Positions 8,569 to 16,034 of a stretch of 64,000 nucleotides of DNA are shown one piece after another (position 1 is the first letter of the stretch; every line of letters starts with the position of its first letter). The notes beneath the pieces were generated by a model. It searched no databases, was not told the DNA's origin, and saw only the letters and a list, made by a program, of their open reading frames with translations. Made by a program: the position numbers and the translations under genes. This stretch comes from Mycolicibacterium frederiksbergense (GTDB lineage Bacteria > Actinomycetota > Actinomycetes > Mycobacteriales > Mycobacteriaceae), in contig NZ_JARXVE010000005.1 in NCBI RefSeq assembly GCF_029893345.1, forward strand, positions 310,001 to 374,000. The letters run 5' to 3'.

Positions 8569-8574
8569 TAGAGT
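8569..8574 (+). promoter_or_regulatory. Possible sdhC -10 element (TAGAGT)
   Basis: TAGAGT is the best TANNNT hexamer between the iron box and sdhC. It would give a 5' leader of about 60 nt containing the GGAGGG ribosome site at 8631. The -35 region is not clear. Confidence 0.3.
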
Positions 8575-8640
8575 CGCCCCGAGGTCTGGGACTAATTTAC
8601 TGGCGGTCCCAGACGTCTACCGAGGGCGTTGGAGGGTCCG

Positions 8641-9057
8641 ATGAGTACTCAGACGGAGGTACCGGCTCCGCAACCCAGGAAAGCACGACGGCGCACCCTG
8701 TACAAGGGCGATCCCGGCATGTGGTCCTGGGTGCTGCACCGCATTACCGGTGCAACGATTTTCTTTTTCCTGTTCGTACATGTTCTCGACACCGCGTTGG
8801 TCCGGGTCAGCCCGCAGGCCTATAACTCGGTCATCGAGACGTACAAGACACCCATCGTCGGATTGATGGAGATGGGCTTGGTCGCCGCAGTGCTGTTCCA
8901 CGCACTCAACGGCATCCGCGTCATCCTCATCGACTTCTGGCAGCAGGGTCCCCGCTACCAGAAGCAGATGCTCGCGGTCGCCGTCGGCGTCTTTGCCGTC
9001 GCCCTCATCGCAGCACTAGGAGTTCTCGGTATGCACATGGCGGAGCAGTTCCTGTGA
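8641..9057 (+). CDS. sdhC: Succinate dehydrogenase cytochrome b556 subunit
   Basis: A 138-residue membrane anchor of complex II with three transmembrane helices. The SDH-C signature is present: W-S-W-x-L-H-R-x-T-G around residues 28-36, and a conserved His in the second helix region (FHALNGIR) that is a likely haem ligand. The ATG at 8641 follows a strong GGAGGG site at 8631, which rules out an upstream in-frame ATG at 8629. It is the first gene of sdhCDAB, with a GTGA overlap to sdhD; it corresponds to Rv3316. Confidence 0.96.
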   Translation: MSTQTEVPAPQPRKARRRTLYKGDPGMWSWVLHRITGATIFFFLFVHVLDTALVRVSPQAYNSVIETYKTPIVGLMEMGLVAAVLFHALNGIRVILIDFWQQGPRYQKQMLAVAVGVFAVALIAALGVLGMHMAEQFL

Positions 9058-9524
9058 GCGCGCCAGGAACGGGCGAGTCCCGGCTGGGCCGTCCGGCGCC
9101 AGTATTGGAACGCGAACACGATCGGCCGGCCGCGCTGGACCACCCGCGCGCCCCCCGGCGCCCACGAGGCATCCCGTACTTCGAGAAGTACGCCTGGCTG
9201 TTCATGCGGTTCTCCGGTGTAGCCCTGGTCTTCCTGGTCTTGGGCCACCTGTTCATCATGCTGATGTGGCAGGACGGCGTGTATCGCATCGACTTCAACT
9301 ATGTCGCTCAGCGATGGGCCTCACCGTTCTGGCAGATCTGGGACATGGCGCTGCTCTGGCTGGCGATGATCCACGGCGCCAACGGCATGCGCACCATCAT
9401 CGGCGACTACGCCCGTAAGAACACCACCAAGTTCTGGCTGAACGCGGTGCTGCTGCTGGCGACCGGATTCACGTTGGTGCTGGGCAGCTACGTGCTCGTC
9501 ACCTTCGACGCGAATATCTCTTAA
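9054..9524 (+). CDS. sdhD: Succinate dehydrogenase hydrophobic membrane anchor subunit
   Basis: A 156-residue second membrane anchor with a hydrophilic N-terminus of about 40 residues and three membrane helices. The sequence FMRFSGVALVFLVLGHLF and the MIHGANGMRTIIGDY segment (conserved His and Arg near the quinone/haem site) are typical of actinobacterial SdhD. The GTG start overlaps the sdhC stop (GTGA), indicating translational coupling. It corresponds to Rv3317. Confidence 0.95.
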   Translation: MSAPGTGESRLGRPAPVLEREHDRPAALDHPRAPRRPRGIPYFEKYAWLFMRFSGVALVFLVLGHLFIMLMWQDGVYRIDFNYVAQRWASPFWQIWDMALLWLAMIHGANGMRTIIGDYARKNTTKFWLNAVLLLATGFTLVLGSYVLVTFDANIS

Positions 9525-9535
9525 AGGGAACACAG

Positions 9536-11290
9536 ATGATTCAGGAACATCGCTACGACGTCGTCATCGTCGGCGCCGGCGGCGCCGGGATGCGCGCCGC
9601 GGTAGAGGCAGGTCCACGCGTTCGTACCGCAGTACTCACCAAGCTGTACCCGACCCGCAGCCACACCGGCGCGGCCCAGGGCGGCATGTGCGCCGCGCTG
9701 GCCAACGTCGAAGAGGACAACTGGGAGTGGCACACCTTTGACACCGTCAAGGGTGGTGACTACCTCGCCGACCAGGATGCCGTCGAGATCATGGCCAAGG
9801 AAGCCATCGACGCCGTGCTGGATCTGGAGAAGATGGGGATGCCGTTCAACCGCACCCCCGAGGGCCGCATCGACCAGCGCCGTTTCGGCGGGCACACCCG
9901 CGATCACGGCAAGGCCCCGGTGCGCCGGGCTTGTTACGCCGCTGACCGCACCGGCCACATGATCCTGCAGACGCTGTACCAAAACTGCGTCAAGCACGAC
10001 GTGGAGTTCTTCAACGAGTTCTACGCGCTCGACATCGCGCTGACCGAAACCCCGGCCGGCCCGGTGGCCACCGGCGTCATCGCCTACGAGCTCGCCACCG
10101 GCGATATCCACATCTTCCACGCCAAGGCGATCGTGTTCGCCACCGGCGGGTCGGGCCGGATGTACAAGACCACCTCCAACGCCCACACCCTGACCGGTGA
10201 CGGCCTGGGCATCATCTTCCGCAAGGGACTTCCCTTGGAGGACATGGAGTTCCACCAGTTCCACCCGACAGGTCTGGCCGGGCTCGGGATTCTCATCTCC
10301 GAGGCCGTGCGCGGCGAGGGCGGCCGGTTGCTCAACGGCGAGGGTGAGCGATTCATGGAGCGCTACGCGCCGACGATCGTCGACCTCGCGCCCCGCGACA
10401 TCGTGGCCCGGTCGATGGTGCTCGAGGTGCTCGAAGGCCGCGGCGCCGGCCCGAACAAGGACTACGTCTACATCGACGTGCGGCATCTCGGCGCGGATGT
10501 GCTGGAAGCCAAGCTGCCCGACATCACCGAGTTCGCCCGCACCTACCTGGGCGTGGACCCGGTCACGGAGCTGGTGCCGGTCTACCCGACCTGCCACTAC
10601 GTCATGGGCGGTATCCCCACCACCGTCCACGGACAGGTGCTCCGCGACAACACCAACGTCATCCCTGGTCTGTACGCCGCCGGTGAATGCGCGTGTGTGT
10701 CGGTGCACGGCGCCAACCGCCTGGGCACCAACTCGCTGCTGGACATCAACGTGTTCGGCCGTCGGGCCGGTATCGCCGCCGCCGAGTACGCGGCCAACCA
10801 CAACCATGTCGACCTGCCGGAGAACCCGGCCGATACGGTGGTCGGCTGGGTCGGGGACATCCTCTCCGAGCACGGCAACGAGCGCGTCGCCGACATCCGT
10901 AGTGCCCTGCAGCAGTCGATGGACAACAACGCCGCGGTGTTCCGCACCGAGGAGACGCTCAAGCAGGCGCTCACCGACATCCACGCGCTCAAGGAGCGTT
11001 ACAGCCGAATCACGGTGCACGACAAGGGCAAGCGCTACAACAGCGACCTGCTGGAGGCCATCGAGCTGGGCTTCCTGCTGGAGCTGGCCGAGGTCACCGT
11101 GGTCGGTGCGTTGAATCGCAAGGAATCCCGCGGCGGTCACGCGCGTGAGGATTACCCCAACCGCGACGACACCAACTACATGCGCCACACCATGGCCTAC
11201 AAAGAAGGCCCCGGACTGCTTGCCGACATCCGGCTGGACTACAAGCCTGTGGTCCAGACCCGGTACGAGCCGATGGAACGGAAGTACTGA
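9536..11290 (+). CDS. sdhA: Succinate dehydrogenase flavoprotein subunit
   Basis: A 584-residue catalytic subunit that oxidises succinate to fumarate in the TCA cycle. It has an N-terminal dinucleotide motif VGAGGAG (about residues 12-18), the RSHTGAAQGG segment whose His43 is the expected covalent FAD attachment site, the substrate loop with HPTGLAG, the RDIVARS region, and HGANRLGTNSLLD near the active site. It follows sdhD by 11 nt and precedes sdhB by 2 nt. It corresponds to Rv3318. Confidence 0.98.
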   Translation: MIQEHRYDVVIVGAGGAGMRAAVEAGPRVRTAVLTKLYPTRSHTGAAQGGMCAALANVEEDNWEWHTFDTVKGGDYLADQDAVEIMAKEAIDAVLDLEKMGMPFNRTPEGRIDQRRFGGHTRDHGKAPVRRACYAADRTGHMILQTLYQNCVKHDVEFFNEFYALDIALTETPAGPVATGVIAYELATGDIHIFHAKAIVFATGGSGRMYKTTSNAHTLTGDGLGIIFRKGLPLEDMEFHQFHPTGLAGLGILISEAVRGEGGRLLNGEGERFMERYAPTIVDLAPRDIVARSMVLEVLEGRGAGPNKDYVYIDVRHLGADVLEAKLPDITEFARTYLGVDPVTELVPVYPTCHYVMGGIPTTVHGQVLRDNTNVIPGLYAAGECACVSVHGANRLGTNSLLDINVFGRRAGIAAAEYAANHNHVDLPENPADTVVGWVGDILSEHGNERVADIRSALQQSMDNNAAVFRTEETLKQALTDIHALKERYSRITVHDKGKRYNSDLLEAIELGFLLELAEVTVVGALNRKESRGGHAREDYPNRDDTNYMRHTMAYKEGPGLLADIRLDYKPVVQTRYEPMERKY

Positions 11291-11292
11291 CC

Positions 11293-12078
11293 ATGAGTGC
11301 ACCCGTAGTGGACGCCCCCGAAGCCGGAGACCCGCCGCTGCCACCCATTCCGGACGGCGCGGTCATGGTCACCCTCAAGATCGCCCGGTTCAACCCGGAG
11401 GATCCCGACGCCGCAGGCTGGCAGAGCTTCCGCGTGCCCTGCCTGCCGTCTGACCGTCTGCTGAACCTGCTGCTGTACGTAAAGGGTTACCTGGACGGCA
11501 CGCTGACCTTCCGGCGCTCCTGCGCGCACGGCGTGTGCGGTTCGGACGCCATGCGGATCAACGGGGTCAACCGGCTGGCCTGCAAGGTGCTGATGCGCGA
11601 CCTGCTGCCCAAGAAGGCCGGCAAGCAGCTGACCGTCACCATCGAGCCCATCCGCGGCCTGCCCGTGGAGAAGGACCTCGTGGTGAATATGGAGCCGTTC
11701 TTCGACGCCTACCGGGCGGTCAAGCCGTACCTGATCACCAGCGGCAACCCGCCCACCAAGGAGCGCATCCAGAGCGCGACCGACCGGGCTCGCTACGACG
11801 ACACCACCAAGTGCATCCTGTGCGCCTGCTGCACCACCAGCTGCCCGGTGTACTGGAGCGAAGGGTCGTACTTCGGCCCGGCTGCGATCGTCAACGCGCA
11901 CCGGTTCATCTTCGATTCGCGTGACGAGGCTGCTGCCGAACGCCTGGACATCCTCAATGAGGTGGACGGGGTGTGGCGCTGCCGCACCACGTTCAACTGC
12001 ACCGAGTCCTGCCCGCGTGGCATCCAGGTGACCCAGGCGATCCAGGAGGTCAAGCGCGCGCTGATGTTCGCGCGCTAA
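11293..12078 (+). CDS. sdhB: Succinate dehydrogenase iron-sulfur subunit
   Basis: A 261-residue subunit carrying three Fe-S clusters between FAD and the quinone site. The [2Fe-2S] ligands are in SCAHGVCGSDAM (Cys77, Cys82, then Asp85 in place of the third Cys, as in E. coli SdhB) and LACK. The two bacterial ferredoxin motifs are CILCACCTTSCPVYW and CTESCPRGI. It is the last gene of the operon, and a long perfect hairpin follows 17 nt after the stop. It corresponds to Rv3319. Confidence 0.98.
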   Translation: MSAPVVDAPEAGDPPLPPIPDGAVMVTLKIARFNPEDPDAAGWQSFRVPCLPSDRLLNLLLYVKGYLDGTLTFRRSCAHGVCGSDAMRINGVNRLACKVLMRDLLPKKAGKQLTVTIEPIRGLPVEKDLVVNMEPFFDAYRAVKPYLITSGNPPTKERIQSATDRARYDDTTKCILCACCTTSCPVYWSEGSYFGPAAIVNAHRFIFDSRDEAAAERLDILNEVDGVWRCRTTFNCTESCPRGIQVTQAIQEVKRALMFAR

Positions 12079-12094
12079 TTCTCTTCGGGCCGAG

Positions 12095-12143
12095 TGTGAA
12101 GAAGATCGCGAGATTTCTCGGAAATCTCGCGATCTTCTTCACA
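12095..12143. repeat. Perfect 23-bp-arm palindrome after sdhB (left palindrome, likely bidirectional terminator)
   Basis: Two perfectly complementary 23-nt arms (12095-12117 and 12121-12143) enclose a 3-nt loop. The right arm overlaps the stop codon of the convergent DUF559 gene. It can terminate both sdhB and that gene. The arm contains GTGAAGAAGATCGCGAGA, nearly identical to the arm of a second palindrome at 13044-13096 on the other side of the same gene. Confidence 0.85.
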
Positions 12144-13035
12144 TTGGGGACCCAGATGCGCGAAGCGCTGCCCGGGTGCGAGCGATGACGGTGCCCTGGC
12201 GGTACCGCAACAGGTCAGCGCCCACACGGACGATTCGCCAGCCAAGATCCTCGTACTCGACGTTCTGATCGATATCCTTCGTCCGTTGTTTCGGATCGGT
12301 CCAGTGTTGAATCCCGTCATATTGGACGCCGACTTTCCACTCCGGCCAACCCATGTCGATCCGACCAACGAGTCTGTAGCCGTCGAACACGTTGATCTGG
12401 GTGTGCGACGGACGCATGCCCGCCTCCCTGTAGAGCAACCGGAGCCGGGATTCCTGCGGTGACTCGGCGCCATCGTCGACAAGGTCGAGTACCTGCCGCA
12501 GCTGTACAAGCCCCCGAACACCACGGTGGCGATCGACCAGACTCGCCACATCGGGAATCTTCAAACGAGTGGCCTGGATAAGTGCATCGACGCGAATGAC
12601 GGCCGAGGTCAGCCCGCGCCTGCGGCCCAAATCAAACGCGGTTCGTTCTGGCGTCGTTACCTGGATTCCGCGGACCCTGCAGACTTCCCCATCAGCAAGT
12701 GCATCACTGTGCAGAACGATGCCCCTGGTCTTGTGGCGACTGGAGTGAATCAACTCCGCTGGGTATTTCGCTTTGATCCACCGCGAGCCATGCAGTGCCG
12801 CAGCCGACAATCCCGCCGCCACCGCGCGCCGTCCCGACCACAGCCATGCCGCGACGGCACGGTCTATGGGAGTAAGCACTGCGCCGCGAGGGACATACAC
12901 GTCCCGGTGCAGCATCTCGTAGCGCGTGCTGAGCTGATACCGATTGAGCTTGCCCGCAGCGAGCGCCTCGGAGCCCAGAAAGGGCCAGTCACCTGCCTGT
13001 GGATTAGGACGACGACGGCGCCGCACCGGTTCCAC
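12139..13035 (-). CDS. DUF559 (Vsr-like endonuclease domain) protein with AbiEi-type N-terminus
   Basis: A 298-residue protein. The N-terminal half has a winged-helix-like arrangement (LNRYQLSTRYEMLHRDVYVPRG, then the AAALHGSRW and TPERTAFDLGRR segments) typical of the mycobacterial AbiEi-antitoxin/DUF559 family. The C-terminal half is a DUF559 domain with a PD-(D/E)XK-like active site: E in ESRLRLLYREAG, D in RIDMGW and E-x-K in PEWKVGVQYDG, followed by His in IQHW. The family is related to Vsr mismatch endonucleases, and its biological role is unknown. It starts with GTG. It sits between two related palindromes and separates sdhB from the CMD gene, so it may be a mobile insertion. Confidence 0.75.
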   Translation of the reverse strand: MEPVRRRRRPNPQAGDWPFLGSEALAAGKLNRYQLSTRYEMLHRDVYVPRGAVLTPIDRAVAAWLWSGRRAVAAGLSAAALHGSRWIKAKYPAELIHSSRHKTRGIVLHSDALADGEVCRVRGIQVTTPERTAFDLGRRRGLTSAVIRVDALIQATRLKIPDVASLVDRHRGVRGLVQLRQVLDLVDDGAESPQESRLRLLYREAGMRPSHTQINVFDGYRLVGRIDMGWPEWKVGVQYDGIQHWTDPKQRTKDIDQNVEYEDLGWRIVRVGADLLRYRQGTVIARTRAALRASGSPM

Positions 13036-13043
13036 GGCCCGCC

Positions 13044-13096
13044 AACGTGAACAAGATCGCGAGAATTTTCGCTTTCCTCGCCATCTTGTTCACGTT
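13044..13096. repeat. Imperfect palindrome upstream of the DUF559 gene (right palindrome)
   Basis: Arms 13044-13065 and about 13073-13096 pair with one internal mismatch and a small bulge. The left arm contains GTGAACAAGATCGCGAGA, differing from the left palindrome's arm by one base in 18. It lies between two divergent genes, where a terminator is not needed. It therefore looks more like a paired repeat bracketing the DUF559 gene. Confidence 0.75.
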
Positions 13097-13109
13097 CGAC
13101 CAGCTCACC

Positions 13110-13136
13110 TGTCACACACTCAGGGGCTGCCTCGTC
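13110..13136 (+). promoter_or_regulatory. ECF41 (SigJ-type) promoter: TGTCACA-N16-CGTC
   Basis: The -35 element TGTCACA (13110-13116) and -10 element CGTC (13133-13136) are separated by 16 bp. As I recall the literature, this is the promoter consensus of ECF41 sigma factors. It lies 8 nt upstream of the ATG of a carboxymuconolactone decarboxylase-like gene, the standard ECF41 target class. SigJ, an ECF41 sigma factor, is encoded 1.6 kb away. Confidence 0.75.
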
Positions 13137-13144
13137 TAACAGGT

Positions 13145-13726
13145 ATGACCGAGACCAAGACACGAATTCCCGCTGTGACCCCCAAGCAAGCCGGCCTGCT
13201 CACCCGCGGCATGTACTGGTACGCCAAACGCCGATTCGGGGAGGTCCCCGAACCCTTCGCGGTGGCCGCACATCACCCACGGCTGTTGCTCGCCAACGCG
13301 GCACACGAGGGCCTGCTGCAGTCGGGCTCCAAGAAGCTGCCCGCCACGGTTCGGGAGCTCGCGGTGTTCTGGACGGCCCGCACCGTCGGCTGCTCCTGGT
13401 GCGTGGACTTCGGCTCCATGCTGATGCGGCTGGAGAACCTCGACGTGGAACGGCTCAAGTCGATCGACGACTACGCCACCTCGCCGTTGTTCACCGATGA
13501 CGAGCGCGCGGCGATCGCCTACGCGAACGCCATGACCACCGACCCGCACACCGTCACCGACGAGCAGGTGGCCGATCTGCAACGCCGCTTCGGCGACGAC
13601 GGCGTGATCGAGCTGACCTATCAGATCGGTGTGGAGAACATGCGGTCCCGGATGTACTCGGCACTGGGTATCACCGAGCAGGGCTTCAACTCCGGGGACG
13701 CGTGCCGGGTTCCTTGGGCTGAGTGA
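13145..13726 (+). CDS. Carboxymuconolactone decarboxylase/AhpD-like protein
   Basis: A 193-residue all-helical protein of the CMD/AhpD superfamily. The redox pair Cys83-x-x-Cys86 (TVGCSWCVDFG) marks the AhpD-like branch, suggesting peroxidase or disulfide chemistry more than lactone decarboxylation. The usual His three residues after the second Cys is absent. The ATG lies 8 nt after the -10 of an ECF41 promoter, giving an almost leaderless transcript. ECF41 sigma factors are known to be clustered with CMD-type genes, and sigJ lies downstream, so this gene is a strong candidate SigJ target. Confidence 0.85.
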   Translation: MTETKTRIPAVTPKQAGLLTRGMYWYAKRRFGEVPEPFAVAAHHPRLLLANAAHEGLLQSGSKKLPATVRELAVFWTARTVGCSWCVDFGSMLMRLENLDVERLKSIDDYATSPLFTDDERAAIAYANAMTTDPHTVTDEQVADLQRRFGDDGVIELTYQIGVENMRSRMYSALGITEQGFNSGDACRVPWAE

Positions 13727-13826
13727 TCACGCGTCGCTGGCATCACGATGCGGCAGGGTGGTAGAACACGTTACAGAACCAGCGGCCGACAACCGCTGAA
13801 ACCGCCTGCTCATCAAGGAATCATCC

Positions 13827-14651
13827 ATGCATTGGTACACCGGCAACACGTTCTATGACACCGTGCTGACCGCGGCCTTCGCGTTCGCCGCATTCGTGAT
13901 CATCGGCGGTTTCTTCGCGCAGAGTTCCTACGGGCGCTTCTCGTCGACGAAACTCGGCTTCAACCTCAACCCGAAGCTGGGCTGGTGGCTGATGGAGATC
14001 CCGGCGACCGTGGTGTTCTTGATCAGCTACCTGGCCGGGCCGAACCGATTCGAGCCGACATCGCTGGTGCTCGCCGGCATCTGGATGCTGCACTACGCCA
14101 ACCGGGGTTGGTTCTTCCCGCTCGCGATCCGCCAGGTGCCCGGCAAGCGCGGCACTTTCAACGTCTCGGTGATCGTGATGGGCATGCTCGTCACCTCCAT
14201 GCACGGCTACCTCAACGGAACCCTGTTCAGCCAGGACTTTTTCGGGCAGTACAGCACCGCATGGTTGACCGACCCGCGCTTCCTGGTGGGGTTGGTGGTC
14301 TACCTGTGCGGATTCGCGCTGCTGGTCAACTCCGAATCGATCGTGCGAAACCTGCGGGACAAGAACAATCCCGGCGCGGCAACATCTGGTCTTCGCGCAA
14401 GCGGCTCATCCGCCGAGTACCGGATCCCGTTCGGCGGCGGCTTCCGGTTCGTCACCAGCCCGGCCTACCTGGGCGAGATCATCGCCTGGTCCGGGTTCGC
14501 ACTGCTGACCTGGGCACTGCCAGGCGTTGCCATCCTGCTGATCACGGCTGGCAATCTGATTCCCCGGGCGCTGGGCACCCACGGCTGGTATCAGGAGAAG
14601 TTTCCCGAGTACCCGACCGACCGCAAGGCGCTGATCCCCTACGTGTTGTGA
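13827..14651 (+). CDS. Steroid 5-alpha-reductase family (3-oxo-5-alpha-steroid 4-dehydrogenase) membrane protein
   Basis: A 274-residue polytopic membrane protein with about six hydrophobic segments. The C-terminal region has the NADPH-site pattern of the SRD5A/DUF1295 family: YRIPFGGGFRFVTSPAYLGE, a Pro-Arg-Ala pattern in LIPRALGTHGWY, and YPTDRKALIPYVL at the end. It is a likely NADPH-dependent enone or steroid reductase; the natural substrate is unknown, though mycobacteria have rich sterol metabolism. It is 100 bp downstream of the CMD gene on the same strand and convergent with sigJ. It may share the ECF41 transcript. Confidence 0.85.
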   Translation: MHWYTGNTFYDTVLTAAFAFAAFVIIGGFFAQSSYGRFSSTKLGFNLNPKLGWWLMEIPATVVFLISYLAGPNRFEPTSLVLAGIWMLHYANRGWFFPLAIRQVPGKRGTFNVSVIVMGMLVTSMHGYLNGTLFSQDFFGQYSTAWLTDPRFLVGLVVYLCGFALLVNSESIVRNLRDKNNPGAATSGLRASGSSAEYRIPFGGGFRFVTSPAYLGEIIAWSGFALLTWALPGVAILLITAGNLIPRALGTHGWYQEKFPEYPTDRKALIPYVL

Positions 14652-14732
14652 GCCGCAGCTTGGCCATGCCGCGCAGCACCATCCGCCTGAACGTGTGGGC
14701 CAGGGTCCCGCTGCCGGGCGGGTCGGTCGGCA

Positions 14733-15644
14733 TCATTTCGCCGCCCCACGCAATGGGGATCCGGTGAACTTGTCCGGATTCGCGATATCCCACACCGCAA
14801 TGACTTTCCCGTCGCGCACCGCCAGCGCGGTGATGCGCGGCATCAGCTCCGGGTATCCGTCGACACTCGGCGCGCCGGGCGTGTAGGTGCCCAGCTCGCC
14901 GTTGATCAGCGCCAGCTGACTTCCCGCCAGCCAGTTCGGCCCGTAACGCTTGGCCAGCCCGAGCAGGAACCGGGCCACCTTGTCCGGGCCGTGGATGACG
15001 CGGGCCGCGGTCGGGGCGCGGCGGTTCGAGTCGCCGGTGAGCGTGACGTCGGGATGCAGCAGTCGCACGACGGCGTCGAGCTCCCCCGACGCCAGTGCGG
15101 CCATCAGCTCACCGGCCACCTGGTTGTGCATGTCGTCGGCCGATGGCGGCGGCGGGTTGTCGGCCACCGCACGCCGGGCCCGCGAGGCCAGCTGGCGGGC
15201 CGAGGCGTCACTGACACCGAGCACACCGGCGATCTCGGTGAACGGCATGCCGAACCCGTCGTGCAACACGAAGGCCACCCGTTGATCGGGGGTGAGCCGC
15301 TCCAACACCACCATCGCGGCGAACCGGGCATCCTCCCCGGCAACCACGGTGTTGAGCGGATCGTTCGCATCGAATCCAGTCACGACGGGTTCTGGCAGCC
15401 ATTCCCCGTAATAGGTTTCGCGGCGGTGCGCCGCCGAGCGCAGCCGATCCAGACCGAGCCGGCTGACCACCGTGGTCAGCCAGGCCCGCAGGTCGTTGAC
15501 CTCGGAGCGGTTGGCCTGCCAGCGGATCCAGGCGTCCTGCACCAGGTCTTCGGCATCGGCGAAGGTTCCGGTGAGCCGATAGGCAACCGCCAGTAGATGC
15601 GGCCGCAACTCCTCGAACTCACCGACCCGGGCGCTCGCGGTCAT
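14733..15644 (-). CDS. sigJ: ECF41-family RNA polymerase sigma factor SigJ
   Basis: A 303-residue sigma factor. Region 2 is at the N-terminus (AYRLTGTFADAEDLVQDAWIRW), region 4 at about residues 125-170 (LTPDQRVAFVLHDGFGMPFTEIAGVLG), then a SnoaL-like C-terminal domain of about 120 residues. This fused domain replaces an anti-sigma factor in the ECF41 group. Near the end is DNPDKF-type sequence (IANPDKFTGSP), like M. tuberculosis SigJ (Rv3328c), which it resembles throughout. TAAACT lies 6 nt before the ATG, so it appears leaderless and housekeeping-transcribed. Neighbouring CMD and oxidoreductase genes match ECF41 genomic context. Confidence 0.93.
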   Translation of the reverse strand: MTASARVGEFEELRPHLLAVAYRLTGTFADAEDLVQDAWIRWQANRSEVNDLRAWLTTVVSRLGLDRLRSAAHRRETYYGEWLPEPVVTGFDANDPLNTVVAGEDARFAAMVVLERLTPDQRVAFVLHDGFGMPFTEIAGVLGVSDASARQLASRARRAVADNPPPPSADDMHNQVAGELMAALASGELDAVVRLLHPDVTLTGDSNRRAPTAARVIHGPDKVARFLLGLAKRYGPNWLAGSQLALINGELGTYTPGAPSVDGYPELMPRITALAVRDGKVIAVWDIANPDKFTGSPLRGAAK

Positions 15645-15650
15645 GCCCTC

Positions 15651-15656
15651 AGTTTA
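15651..15656 (-). promoter_or_regulatory. Leaderless -10 element of sigJ (TAAACT)
   Basis: On the minus strand TAAACT is followed by GAGGGC and then the sigJ ATG, placing the transcription start at the start codon. No ECF41-type element is visible here. Confidence 0.5.
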
Positions 15657-15679
15657 GGGCGGCCAGCCAGCCGACCCCG

Positions 15680-16030
15680 TCAGGAACCAATCATGACGTA
15701 GGTCTTGCGGATCGGCTCCTTGACCAACCACGTCCCTCGCCACCCCTTGGGCAGGACCAGCAGCGAGCCGGGGCCGATGTCGGCACTTGTTCCGTCCTCG
15801 CCGGTCACGGTGCCCGAGCCGGAGATGATGTGGCACACCTCCATCGCGGTGGACCGATCCGCAGTGAACTCGCCCGCGTCGCATTCCCACACCCCGACAT
15901 CGGTCGCGTCATCGGCCCAGACGCTGATCGCGGACTCCAGCTGACCGCTGCGGCTGGTTGGTTTCGGTTGCGGCTCAGGGAGTTCAACCGTAGCCGTGTC
16001 GATCTGCCGAAGGTTCACACTCGTCTCCAT
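15680..16030 (-). CDS. Cupin-domain protein (DUF861 type)
   Basis: A 116-residue single-domain cupin. The central barrel is visible: VGVWECDAGEF, EVCHIISGSGTVTGEDG and GPGSLLVLPKGWRGTW, the pattern of the DUF861/EutQ-like cupins. The metal-binding His/Glu set is only partly evident. It lies 4 nt downstream of the FAD amine oxidase gene on the same strand, so it belongs to the amine-degradation operon. Such small cupins often accompany PuuB-type oxidases; the role is unknown. Confidence 0.82.
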   Translation of the reverse strand: METSVNLRQIDTATVELPEPQPKPTSRSGQLESAISVWADDATDVGVWECDAGEFTADRSTAMEVCHIISGSGTVTGEDGTSADIGPGSLLVLPKGWRGTWLVKEPIRKTYVMIGS

Positions 16031-16034
16031 CGTG

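Noticed and set aside
9521..11344. 607-codon minus-strand frame opposite sdhA
   Set aside because: sdhA carries all expected flavoprotein motifs on the plus strand; the opposite frame is a codon-bias artefact.
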